The position numbers and the translations under genes were made by a program. Positions 7,365 through 15,664 of a stretch of 64,000 nt of DNA are shown piece by piece. Below the pieces are notes generated by a model. That model saw only the letters and a list, made by a program, of their open reading frames with translations, was not told the DNA's origin and ran no database searches. Each line of letters begins with the position of its first letter. Position 1 is the stretch's first letter. Source of the stretch: TMED27 sp964350435 (GTDB lineage Bacteria > Pseudomonadota > Alphaproteobacteria > Micavibrionales > Micavibrionaceae); NCBI GenBank assembly GCA_964350435.1, contig CAYGJS010000004.1, forward strand, positions 39,940 through 103,939. Direction: 5' to 3'.

Positions 7365-8435
7365 ATGGAATCCCTCGAACAGTTGCAAAAAGAAAAAGAT
7401 AACCTTGAAGAGCAAGGGGGCTTGTCTTTTGACATCACAACGATCAAAGCCAAGGAAGGCAAGTATTCGACCATTCCCAATACAAAGGTGAATGTGCGTG
7501 AGGCGTTCGGGCTGGATATTGATTGGCAGGTTCCGGCTTTTACCGAGGATAATTCCAACGTCCCCGCGATTGATAACACCTATCAGTTCGACCATGATAC
7601 GACGCTGGCGATTTTGGCGGGGTTTGCGCATAACCGCCGGGTGATGATTCAGGGGTATCATGGGACGGGGAAATCCACCCATATCGAACAAGTCGCGGCG
7701 CGATTGAAATGGCCATGCGTGCGGATCAACCTGGATTCCCATGTTTCCCGTGTCGATTTGATCGGTAAAGACGCGATTGTTCTGAAGGAAGGCAAGCAGA
7801 TTACCGAATGGAAAGAAGGATTGCTGCCGTGGTCTATTCAAAACCCTGTTGCGCTGGTGTTTGATGAATATGATGCGGGGCGGCCTGATGTGATGTTTGT
7901 GATCCAGAGGATTTTGGAGAGTGAGGGGCGTTTGACCCTGATCGACCAGAACCGCGTGATCCGCCCTCACCCTGCGTTCCGATTGTTTTCAACGTCCAAC
8001 ACGATTGGCCTTGGCGATACGACGGGGCTTTATCACGGCACGCAGCAGATCAACCAAGCGCAAATGGACAGATGGAATATATGCGTGACGCTGAATTACC
8101 TGCCGCATGATGATGAGATGGCAATTATGCTGGCGAAATTCGATGAGCTTCAAAATGATGAGGGCCGCGATATGGTTGATAAAATGGTGCGCCTTGCCGA
8201 TATGACACGTAAAGGGTTTGTGAATGGCGATCTTTCGACATTAATGAGTCCGCGCACGGTTTTGGCGTGGATTGAAAACACCCAGATTTTCAAGAATCGT
8301 GATCTGGCGTTCCAACTTTCGTTCCTCAATAAATGTGACGAGGCCGAGCGCGGGATTATCGCGGAATATTATCAGCGCTGCTTTAACGTGGATCTCCCGC
8401 AAACCGCTATCCACAACATCGCCGTTCCTGACTGA
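7365..8435 (+). CDS. cobS: Cobaltochelatase subunit CobS-like AAA+ ATPase
   Basis: MoxR-type AAA+ ATPase, 356 residues. The Walker A GYHGTGKST is near residues 97-105, Walker B VALVFDEYD near 162-170, the sensor motif STSNTIG near 210, and the GLYHGTQQINQAQMDRW segment is characteristic of CobS. With CobT it forms the chaperone-like ATPase ring that drives the CobN-type chelatase inserting cobalt into hydrogenobyrinate diamide. No CobN or other corrin gene lies in this window, so the chelatase role here is by homology only. The upstream leader carries the right arm of the GxxExxY cassette, and no strong ribosome site is visible. Confidence 0.93.
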   Translation: MESLEQLQKEKDNLEEQGGLSFDITTIKAKEGKYSTIPNTKVNVREAFGLDIDWQVPAFTEDNSNVPAIDNTYQFDHDTTLAILAGFAHNRRVMIQGYHGTGKSTHIEQVAARLKWPCVRINLDSHVSRVDLIGKDAIVLKEGKQITEWKEGLLPWSIQNPVALVFDEYDAGRPDVMFVIQRILESEGRLTLIDQNRVIRPHPAFRLFSTSNTIGLGDTTGLYHGTQQINQAQMDRWNICVTLNYLPHDDEMAIMLAKFDELQNDEGRDMVDKMVRLADMTRKGFVNGDLSTLMSPRTVLAWIENTQIFKNRDLAFQLSFLNKCDEAERGIIAEYYQRCFNVDLPQTAIHNIAVPD

Positions 8436-8436
8436 C

Positions 8437-9312
8437 ATGGCATATTTCTTATTTATTGATGAATCAGGTCATGATCGCGTGCACTCGCCGTACGAAGTTT
8501 TGTCAGGGATAGCCATAAAAGATGATGACGTTTGGAACATTATTAATGCGCTTCACGATGCCGAAATAAAAAACTTCGGATGCCGTTATAGCGACGGGCA
8601 TGCAGAGTTAAAAGCGACAAAGATCCTGAAGAAAAAAGTTTTTACTCACGCTTCTTTAAACGTTGAAGTTAAGGATTGTGAGATTTCCAAGCTAGCTACG
8701 CGCGCACTGAAAGACGGCAAGAACGCTGGAGTAAAAGAACTTAAAGCCTTAGCTTTGGCCAAACTAAACTACGTTAAAGAAGTTTTTGAAATATGCTCTC
8801 GCTTTCGCTGTAAGGCTTTTGCCAGCATTGTCGACCCTTGGGCGCAAGACACGACCCAAGACGGTCTTAGAAAAGATTATGCATATCTTTTTGAACGTTT
8901 TTATTATTTTCTTGAAGATCATAAAGAAGAACATCAGGGCATTATTGTCTTTGATGAGTTAGAAAAAAGTCAAAGTCATATTCTCATTCATCAAGCGCAA
9001 GCCTATTTTAAGGGCACGTCTACAGGCAAACACCGCTCTAATCTTATTATTCCAGAACCATTCTTTGTGCACAGTGAACTGACAACAGGCGTGCAAATCG
9101 CTGATCTTATTGCCTATATTATTTCTTGGGGTTTAAGATTGCCACAAATGGATCATTCTAAGTGCAGAGCCGAACTCAAGTCATATGCCGATCAGGTTTA
9201 TAGCCTGCAATACAAAGCTACGCGTGAGCGGATGGGAAATCCTGATTTTTATATATGGAGCTTTAAACTCATTAATGACCTGAGGACAAAACAGGAACGC
9301 TCTGATATATAA
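8437..9312 (+). CDS. DUF3800 domain protein inserted between cobS and cobT
   Basis: 291 residues. The start is the ATG at 8437, one base after the cobS stop; a longer open frame upstream is only a shadow inside cobS. FLFIDESGHD at the N-terminus, an FDELEKS motif near residue 170 and GVQIADLIAYI near residue 218 match the DUF3800 family, which has an RNase H-like fold and often accompanies mobile or defence genes. Base composition is AT-rich with non-preferred codons, unlike cobS and cobT. No catalytic activity is established for the family. It most likely arrived by transfer and is translated by coupling from cobS. Confidence 0.85.
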   Translation: MAYFLFIDESGHDRVHSPYEVLSGIAIKDDDVWNIINALHDAEIKNFGCRYSDGHAELKATKILKKKVFTHASLNVEVKDCEISKLATRALKDGKNAGVKELKALALAKLNYVKEVFEICSRFRCKAFASIVDPWAQDTTQDGLRKDYAYLFERFYYFLEDHKEEHQGIIVFDELEKSQSHILIHQAQAYFKGTSTGKHRSNLIIPEPFFVHSELTTGVQIADLIAYIISWGLRLPQMDHSKCRAELKSYADQVYSLQYKATRERMGNPDFYIWSFKLINDLRTKQERSDI

Positions 9313-9392
9313 CAAAAAAAGGCAATGCAAAAAAGCAAAGCCTCCACTTAACATTGTATAACACAACCAATATAAAAGTAAAACTTTATTTC

Positions 9393-11237
9393 ATGGCCAC
9401 TCAACAAAGCAGCGAGAATTTCAAACAGATAACATCGGCGACGGTTCGCACGATTGCGGGGCTGGCGGATGTTGATATCACCTACTCCGCCAATGAAGCG
9501 CCGATTGGGCGGCTTTCGCCTACGGGGCGGCCACGCCTGCCCTCTCCGCCTTCTGATATCGAGGGTGAAGAACTGCGGCTTTTGCGCGGATGCGCGGATG
9601 TTCAGGCACTTTATCTCGCCCATCATGATGATGAACTGCACCGCAGCGCCTCCCCACGCGATTCCTTGGCGCGGGAAGCGTTTGATGCACTGGAGCAAGC
9701 GCGGTGCGAGGCCTTGGGCATGAAATCGATGGCGGGGGTGAGCGGGAATTTGAGCGCGGTGCTGGAAGAAAAATGCAAGCGCGCGGGGTTTGATACAGTC
9801 AGCAATAAAAACCAGATTGCGCTCGGCGAGGCGATGCATGTGCTGGCGCGGGTAGGACTTTCGGGCGAGGCACCGCCGCCCTCGGCGGAGAAGCTACTCG
9901 CGCTCTGGCGACCCGCGCTTGATGGGCAGATTGATGGTTTTAATTTCGAAAAATTGCGCGAGGTTATGCGGGATCAAAACGCCTTTGCGAAGGCTTCAAA
10001 AGACCTTATCCGTGCCCTCAAGATCCCCATGGGAGATGAGGCGGGTGATTTCGATCTGGAGGATGCGGATGATGATGGCGGGCAGGAAGAACAAGACGCG
10101 CAGCCGCAGGATGATGACAGCGGCGACGAAGATTCCGAGGATAGCGGCGGCGGCGATGCTGGCGCGGATGATGCTTATGACGGCGCGGAGGAAGATAATC
10201 TCGATAGCTCTTACGGCGAAATGGAAGAAGCCGAGGACGCCACCGATATGGGGAGTGAAACGCCCGGCAATCCGCATTATAAGCATCATGAGGGGTATCT
10301 GGACGGCCCCGATAATCAATACATGGTTTACACAACCGAGTTTGATGAGGAAGTAAACGCGGATGAGCTGGCCGATCATTTCGAGCTGACGCGATTGCGT
10401 GAAATGCTGGATAAACAGCTCAGCAGTTATCACGCGATTATCACTAAGCTGGCGAACCGCCTGCAACGCAAGGTGATGGCGCAACAAATGCGGCGCTGGG
10501 AGTTTGGGCTTGATGAGGGGATTCTTGACCCTTCCCGCCTTGCGCGCATTATCGCCAACCCCACGGTGCCGCTGTCTTATAAGCAGGAAAAAGAAACCGA
10601 GTTTCGCGACACCATCGTGACGCTTTTGATTGATAATTCAGGCTCTATGCGCGGACGACCCATTGCGCTGGCGGCTATGAGCGCGGATATCATCGCGCAA
10701 TCCATGGAGCGTTGCGGGGTGAAGGTTGAAATCCTCGGTTTTACGACCCGCGCATGGAAAGGCGGAAAGTCCCGTGATAAATGGATGCAAGACGGCAGGC
10801 CCTCTGCTCCCGGACGCCTGAATGATATTCGCCATATTATTTACAAAGCAGCGGACGCGCCGATGCGCCGCACGCGCAAGAATATGGGCTTGATGCTGAA
10901 GGAAGGGATTTTGAAGGAAAATATCGATGGCGAGGCACTGGTTTGGGCGCATAACCGCCTTGTGCGGCGGGGTGAGGCGCGCAAAGTGTTGATGGTGATT
11001 TCAGACGGCGCGCCGGTGGATGATTCAACGCTGTCTGTGAACCCCTCCAATGTACTGGAAGCCGACCTTCGCAGTGTGATTGCATGGATAGAGCGGCGCA
11101 AGGATATCGAGCTTTCCGCCATCGGCATCGGCCATGACGTGACGCGGTATTACAAACGCGCGATTACAATCGCGGATGCGGATGAACTGGCGAAGGCACT
11201 CGTGGGGCAATTGGAGAAACTGTTTGATGAGAATTAA
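9393..11237 (+). CDS. cobT: Cobaltochelatase subunit CobT-like protein
   Basis: 614 residues from the ATG at 9393 (the frame is open from 9354, but the family start resembles the MATQQS region). An N-terminal helical region is followed by a long Asp/Glu-rich linker (about residues 215-300) and a C-terminal von Willebrand A domain with the metal-binding MIDAS motif LIDNSGSMRGRP near residue 410 and SDGAPVDDSTL near residue 535. CobT partners CobS in the chelatase ATPase complex. It is separated from cobS by the DUF3800 gene plus 80 AT-rich bases, and the ribosome site is poor, so expression may have been altered by the insertion. Confidence 0.92.
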   Translation: MATQQSSENFKQITSATVRTIAGLADVDITYSANEAPIGRLSPTGRPRLPSPPSDIEGEELRLLRGCADVQALYLAHHDDELHRSASPRDSLAREAFDALEQARCEALGMKSMAGVSGNLSAVLEEKCKRAGFDTVSNKNQIALGEAMHVLARVGLSGEAPPPSAEKLLALWRPALDGQIDGFNFEKLREVMRDQNAFAKASKDLIRALKIPMGDEAGDFDLEDADDDGGQEEQDAQPQDDDSGDEDSEDSGGGDAGADDAYDGAEEDNLDSSYGEMEEAEDATDMGSETPGNPHYKHHEGYLDGPDNQYMVYTTEFDEEVNADELADHFELTRLREMLDKQLSSYHAIITKLANRLQRKVMAQQMRRWEFGLDEGILDPSRLARIIANPTVPLSYKQEKETEFRDTIVTLLIDNSGSMRGRPIALAAMSADIIAQSMERCGVKVEILGFTTRAWKGGKSRDKWMQDGRPSAPGRLNDIRHIIYKAADAPMRRTRKNMGLMLKEGILKENIDGEALVWAHNRLVRRGEARKVLMVISDGAPVDDSTLSVNPSNVLEADLRSVIAWIERRKDIELSAIGIGHDVTRYYKRAITIADADELAKALVGQLEKLFDEN

Positions 11238-11273
11238 CCTTGATGCGGCGCGCGTTCTCGGCTACGAAAGCGT

Positions 11274-11792
11274 ATGAGCAAAGACAATTCACTCCTCATC
11301 CCTGCCGAACGGATTGCTTCGAAACTTTATATTTTTCGTGAGCAGACGGTGATGCTGGATTCTGACCTTGCGGAATTATATGGCACTGAAACAAAAGTTT
11401 TAAACCAGTCTGTCACGCGCAATATTGAACGATTTCCCGAAGATTTTATGTTTCAACTCTCCGAGGATGAATTTGAAAACTTGAAGTCACATATTGTGAC
11501 CTCAAGTTGGGGAGGCCGCAGAACGCCGCCCAGGGTCTTCACAGAGCTTGGCGTATCGATGCTTTCTTCTGTTTTACGCTCTCAGCAAGCGATTGATGTT
11601 AATATCGCGATTATGAGAACATTTGTGAGAATGCGGCGCATGCTTGCAAGCAACGAAGAGCTTGCGCGAAAAATCAAAGACCATGACCATCAAATTGGTT
11701 ATTTATTCGAAGAATTGAAAAAATTATTGGCTATGCCGGAAAACAAACCTAAAAACCCCATCGGGTTTAGAGTGGTAAAAGATGATGAGTGA
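11274..11792 (+). CDS. ORF6N domain protein (phage-type)
   Basis: 172 residues beginning with the ORF6N/KilA-N-associated domain: IVMLDSDLAELYG-like segment (here VMLDSDLAELYGTETK near residues 24-40), RFPEDFMFQLSEDE near 55 and the GGRRTPPRVFTELGVSML segment near 85-100. The C-terminal 60 residues are coiled-coil-like (MRRMLASNEELARKI). These domains are typical of phage antirepressors and of stand-alone chromosomal copies that bind DNA. It overlaps the hisS start by 11 bases. It is the third accessory gene in the bolA-to-hisS stretch. No flanking repeat was found for this one. Confidence 0.88.
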   Translation: MSKDNSLLIPAERIASKLYIFREQTVMLDSDLAELYGTETKVLNQSVTRNIERFPEDFMFQLSEDEFENLKSHIVTSSWGGRRTPPRVFTELGVSMLSSVLRSQQAIDVNIAIMRTFVRMRRMLASNEELARKIKDHDHQIGYLFEELKKLLAMPENKPKNPIGFRVVKDDE

Positions 11793-13146
11793 GAAAAAGA
11801 AAATCCATAAGCCGCAGGCCATTAGCGGCTTTCCTGAATGGCTTCCCGAAGTGCGGGCGGTGGAGCAAGCGTGGCTGGATAAAATCCGCGCTGTGTTTGA
11901 ATCTTATGGGTTTTGCAATATTGAAACGCCGTCGGTGGAGGCTCTCGAAGTCATTGCTGCCAAGGGCGAGGACGTTGATAAAGAGATTTATGTGCTGGAG
12001 CGGCTGCAGGCCGATCCTGATGATAAGAAAGAGGCGCGGCTTGCGCTGCATTTTGACCAGACAGTCCCCCTCGCCCGTTATGTGGCGCAGCATTTCGCCG
12101 ATCTGACCTTCCCGTTCAAGCGTTATCAGATGCAGCGGGTTTGGCGCGGTGAGCGTCCGCAGATGGGGCGGATGCGCGAATTCACGCAGTGCGATATTGA
12201 TGTGATTAATGTGGACGCGTTGCCGATCCATTTTGACGCGGAAGTGGCGGCGATTTGTTATGAGGCCTTGGCCGCGCTTGATGTGGGCCGTGTGCAGCTT
12301 CGCATTTCTAACCGCAAGATTTTGCTGGGGCTTTGTGAGACCCTTGGAATGAGCGATATTTCCAAGGTTATTAAAATCATCGACAAAAAAGACAAAATTG
12401 GACCACAGAAAGCTGAAGCGGATTTAATTGCACTTGGTCTTAACGATAAACAAGCTGAAACGATTTTTGAGTTTTACGCACTCAAATGTCCGCCTTCAGA
12501 ATTTTCTGGATTGCTTCGTGATTTCATCACTCGCAATGACGTCATTGCGAGGAGCGTTAGTGACGAAGCAATCCAAACTATGAATGAAGGGATTGAAGAA
12601 TTGTCTTTTGTGATGGAGCAACTTGCTCATCTGGGCGATGGTGTTGTCGCAGACCTCTCCATCGTCCGTGGTCTTGATTACTACACCGGCACGGTCTATG
12701 AAACGCAGCTTTTGGATGTGCCGGAGTTTACGGGATCGGTGTGTTCAGGCGGGCGGTATGATGATTTGGCGGGGAATTACATTAACAAACACCTTCCCGG
12801 GGTCGGGATTTCCATCGGCTTTACGCGGCTGTTTGATGTGATGCGCCAGACGGGGCGCTTGCCGCAAGGGGCGAAATCACCCGCCGATATCCTCGTTGTC
12901 TTGCCATCGGAGGAGCAGCGCAGCGTTGCCGCCGAGGCCGCGCGTCAGCTTCGCGCCAATGGCAATAAGGTCGAGCTGTATCACGCGCCGCAAAAAATCG
13001 GCAAGCAGATGGGGTATGCGGAGAAAAAAGGCATTCCGTTTGTGTGGTTCCCGCCATTTGAAGATGGCGCGGCGCACGAAGTTAAAGATATGATGAAACA
13101 AGAACAAACCCCAGCGGAGCCATCAACATGGAAAAAGCCCTCTTAG
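11782..13146 (+). CDS. hisS: Histidine-tRNA ligase with in-frame palindromic repeat
   Basis: Class II aminoacyl-tRNA synthetase charging tRNA-His. Visible landmarks: HFDQTVPLARYV, motif 2 (KRYQMQRVWRGERP and FTQCDIDVI), the HisA motif VRGLDYYTGTVYE near residue 295, CSGGRYDDL, motif 3 (GVGISIGFTRLFDVM) and a C-terminal anticodon-binding domain. Length 454 against the usual 420-430. Residues 243-264 are encoded by a complete family A palindromic repeat (12508-12574) placed between motif 2 and the HisA motif, so the enzyme seems to tolerate a 22-residue selfish insert. Overlap with the ORF6N gene upstream and with the secreted protein downstream suggests co-transcription. Confidence 0.95.
   Translation: MMSEKKKIHKPQAISGFPEWLPEVRAVEQAWLDKIRAVFESYGFCNIETPSVEALEVIAAKGEDVDKEIYVLERLQADPDDKKEARLALHFDQTVPLARYVAQHFADLTFPFKRYQMQRVWRGERPQMGRMREFTQCDIDVINVDALPIHFDAEVAAICYEALAALDVGRVQLRISNRKILLGLCETLGMSDISKVIKIIDKKDKIGPQKAEADLIALGLNDKQAETIFEFYALKCPPSEFSGLLRDFITRNDVIARSVSDEAIQTMNEGIEELSFVMEQLAHLGDGVVADLSIVRGLDYYTGTVYETQLLDVPEFTGSVCSGGRYDDLAGNYINKHLPGVGISIGFTRLFDVMRQTGRLPQGAKSPADILVVLPSEEQRSVAAEAARQLRANGNKVELYHAPQKIGKQMGYAEKKGIPFVWFPPFEDGAAHEVKDMMKQEQTPAEPSTWKKPS
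12508..12574 (+). repeat. Family A palindromic repeat inside hisS
   Basis: GGATTGCTTCGT at the left end is mirrored by ACGAAGCAATCC at the right, and the two arms meet at CGCAATGACGTCATTGCG, a perfect 18-base palindrome. The element is 67 bases; with the reading frame it adds whole codons without a stop. Confidence 0.9.
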
Positions 13147-13835
13147 ATTCTGCGTCATTGCGAGCCTCAAAGCATTTGGGGCGAAACCATCTTTCAGGAA
13201 TTGCCGCGTCGCTTATCCTCCTCGCCATGACGTTTTTTATCATTCAAACGGCAGAAGCGAAGGACTTTCAATACTCCCCCGAAGGGTGTCAGTTCACGAT
13301 CACTTTTCCGGAAGAGCCGGTCATCTCGAAGCGCTGCGACAGCAAAGATTCTGGCAAATGCTATGATCTGGTGAGTTTTTCGCAAGTGTATGATTTGAAT
13401 GCGAGCGTGAATTTCCGCGTGATCTGCAACCCCGTGGCCGACAGCGTTTACGATCAATACAGCAAAGAAATCATGACGGGTGTTTTACAAACCATGAGCA
13501 AGGGTACAGCCGTGGAAAGCGCAAATAGTTCCTTCCGCGAGGAGCCTCATTACAAACAAGCGGGGCTTGCGGGTGAGGGCAAAATCGGCAAAACGAGCAT
13601 GATTTATATTGCCCAGCTTTGGATCGCCGAGCATTCCGCGTTTTCATTAGAAGGTGAGTTGGTGGGCGAACAAGACGACCGCGCCGATCAGCTTTTTGCC
13701 GATATATTGCGCACCGTCCGTTACAAAGATCCGAATGCTCCTGAAATTCAAGAGGATGCCGAAGAAGCCCCTCAAGAAGAGGCTGAGGCTCCTGCCCCTG
13801 CTTCCGACGCGCAAGCCCCCGTCGAGAGCGAGTGA
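13128..13835 (+). CDS. Secreted protein of unknown function
   Basis: 235 residues. The ATG at 13128 has GGAG eight bases upstream and lies inside the end of hisS. A 22-residue polar stretch is followed by a hydrophobic core GIAASLILLAMTFFII and a likely cleavage site TAEA/KDF at about residue 44. The mature part has four cysteines and a moderately conserved look; the tail after about residue 200 is Ala/Glu/Pro-rich and disordered. The signal core coincides with a family A repeat (13153-13232). I do not recognise a domain. The 3' end overlaps sufE convergently by 64 bases. Confidence 0.75.
   Translation: MEKALLDSASLRASKHLGRNHLSGIAASLILLAMTFFIIQTAEAKDFQYSPEGCQFTITFPEEPVISKRCDSKDSGKCYDLVSFSQVYDLNASVNFRVICNPVADSVYDQYSKEIMTGVLQTMSKGTAVESANSSFREEPHYKQAGLAGEGKIGKTSMIYIAQLWIAEHSAFSLEGELVGEQDDRADQLFADILRTVRYKDPNAPEIQEDAEEAPQEEAEAPAPASDAQAPVESE
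13153..13232 (+). repeat. Degenerate family A repeat in a signal-peptide coding region
   Basis: Begins CGTCATTGCGAG and ends GCCGCGTCGCT...CTCGCCATGACG, the two outer arms of family A with divergence in the middle. The right arm is translated as the signal-peptide core of the gene at 13128. Confidence 0.7.
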
Positions 13836-14218
13836 ATTTTTTCGACCATTGAGAAAAAGCCGTTGCGACGATTGGGGGAGAGGTTTTGATCCAGCCCGAT
13901 TTTCGCAAAGGCGACTTTTATGTCTATATCTCCGATCGCTTCCAGGGTTTGCCCTTGATACGCCCTGTCCAGGATGGCGATCAGGCCGCGGACGATATGC
14001 GCGTCGCTATCGGCTACAAAATAAAACTTTCCGTCCCTTATGATGGGTTGCATCCATACGCGTGAGGTGCAGCCCTGCACGATATTCGCATCGGTTTTAA
14101 GCCCTTCATCCATGGCAGGGAGCGTTCTTCCGAGATCTATGAGATAGCGGTAGCGCTCCTCCCAATCATCGAAAAGCGCGAAATTTTCTATTAAATCGTC
14201 TAATGTTTCCTGTGCCAT
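13772..14218 (-). CDS. sufE: SufE-family cysteine desulfurase activator
   Basis: 148 residues from the ATG at 14218 (MAQETLDDLIENF); upstream in-frame codons are not SufE-like. The catalytic cysteine is Cys50 in VQGCTSRVW, which accepts persulfide sulfur from SufS for iron-sulfur cluster assembly. Length and the DWEERYRYLIDLGR segment are typical. The last 15 residues are an Ala/Ser-rich tail encoded opposite the tail of the secreted protein and are probably unconstrained. No suf operon is nearby. Divergent from clpX. Confidence 0.93.
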   Translation of the reverse strand: MAQETLDDLIENFALFDDWEERYRYLIDLGRTLPAMDEGLKTDANIVQGCTSRVWMQPIIRDGKFYFVADSDAHIVRGLIAILDRAYQGQTLEAIGDIDIKVAFAKIGLDQNLSPNRRNGFFSMVEKIHSLSTGACASEAGAGASASS

Positions 14219-14351
14219 GGGGCGGAGAATAGCATTTATTTTTCTGAGAAAAAGATTAAATTCTTCATATAACGCTTGCGCGGGGCTTATTCCCTTCGCT
14301 AGATTGATAAATAAGAATATCAAATCCTCAAACCTTGGAACATTTCAGTTC

Positions 14352-15641
14352 ATGAGCAAATCAGAAAAAACCGATAGCAAAAACACTCTTTACTGCTCCT
14401 TCTGCGGCAAAAGCCAGCATGAGGTTCGCAAGCTTATTGCGGGGCCGAATGTGTTTATTTGTAATGAGTGTGTTGAGCTGTGTATGGATATCATCCGCGA
14501 GGAAGATAAAACCCAGCTTGTGCGCGAAGGTGAAGGCGTTCCTGCGCCATCCGAGATTAAACAGGTTTTGGATGATTACGTGATTGGTCAAGACGCGGCG
14601 AAGCGCGTTTTGTCTGTGGCGGTTCACAACCATTATAAACGTCTGGAACATGGCGCGACGGGGTCAGGCTCCGAGGTCGAACTTGCCAAATCCAACATCA
14701 TGCTTGCGGGGCCGACAGGTTGTGGTAAGACTTTGCTGGCGCAGACTTTGGCGCGGATTTTGGATGTTCCCTTCACGATGGCCGATGCCACCACATTGAC
14801 CGAAGCGGGGTATGTGGGTGAAGATGTGGAAAATATTGTGCTTAAACTCTTGCAGGCCAGTGATTACAACGTCGAGCGCGCGCAAAAGGGAATTGTGTAT
14901 ATCGACGAAATCGACAAAATTTCTCGCAAATCCGACAATCCATCCATTACACGCGATGTCTCCGGCGAAGGCGTGCAGCAAGCCCTTTTGAAATTGATGG
15001 AAGGCACTGTGGCCTCGGTTCCTCCGCAAGGCGGACGTAAGCATCCTCAGCAGGAATTCTTGCAAGTGGATACGGCGAACATCCTGTTCATCTGCGGCGG
15101 TGCGTTTGCGGGGCTGGATAAAATTATCGCCCAGCGCGGGCGCGGCACGACGATTGGTTTCGGCGCGGATGTTAAAGATCTGGCGGAAGAAAAAGGAATC
15201 GGGGAGTTGTTTAAACAGCTTGAGCCTGAAGATTTGTTGAAATACGGTCTTATTCCTGAATTCGTGGGGCGCTTGCCGGTTTTGGCGACGCTGGAGGATC
15301 TGGATGAAGAGGCCCTTATCACCATTTTGACAGAACCGAAAAACGCCCTGACCAAACAATATCAAAAGCTTTTTGAGCTGGAAGGTGTTAAGCTAAGCTT
15401 TACCAAGGAGGCTTTGGTGGCGATTGCGAAAAAAGCGATTGCCCGCAAGACAGGGGCGCGGGGTTTGCGCTCTATCTTGGAGAATTTGCTTTTGGATACG
15501 ATGTTCGAATTGCCGGATGTTGAGGGCCTTGAAGAAGTCGTGGTGACTGCGGAAACCGTTGATGACGGCAAGCAGCCCGAGTATGTGAAGTCTGATTCCA
15601 AGAAAAAGAAAAAAGCGTCTAAATCTAAATCTTCTGAGTAA
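14352..15641 (+). CDS. clpX: ATP-dependent Clp protease ATP-binding subunit ClpX
   Basis: 429 residues from the ATG at 14352 (MSKSEKTDSKN); the frame is open further upstream but not family-like. An N-terminal C4 zinc-binding domain (Cys15, Cys18, Cys37, Cys40) is followed by Walker A GPTGCGKT (near 120), Walker B VYIDEIDKI, the pore motif GYVGEDVE, RKHPQQEF and sensor 2 GARGLRSI. It unfolds substrates for ClpP, which is not in the window, so clpP-clpX linkage is absent here. A Lys-rich C-terminal tail (KKKKKASKSKSSE) is species-specific. The DHH gene follows after 23 bases. Confidence 0.97.
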   Translation: MSKSEKTDSKNTLYCSFCGKSQHEVRKLIAGPNVFICNECVELCMDIIREEDKTQLVREGEGVPAPSEIKQVLDDYVIGQDAAKRVLSVAVHNHYKRLEHGATGSGSEVELAKSNIMLAGPTGCGKTLLAQTLARILDVPFTMADATTLTEAGYVGEDVENIVLKLLQASDYNVERAQKGIVYIDEIDKISRKSDNPSITRDVSGEGVQQALLKLMEGTVASVPPQGGRKHPQQEFLQVDTANILFICGGAFAGLDKIIAQRGRGTTIGFGADVKDLAEEKGIGELFKQLEPEDLLKYGLIPEFVGRLPVLATLEDLDEEALITILTEPKNALTKQYQKLFELEGVKLSFTKEALVAIAKKAIARKTGARGLRSILENLLLDTMFELPDVEGLEEVVVTAETVDDGKQPEYVKSDSKKKKKASKSKSSE

Positions 15642-15664
15642 ATTTTTGAATTCAAGGAGAATTT

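Noticed and set aside
7365..11237. Reading cobS and cobT as proof of cobalamin synthesis
   Set aside because: No CobN or other corrin gene is present in the window; many alphaproteobacteria keep cobS/cobT-like genes in this setting, so only the family is called.
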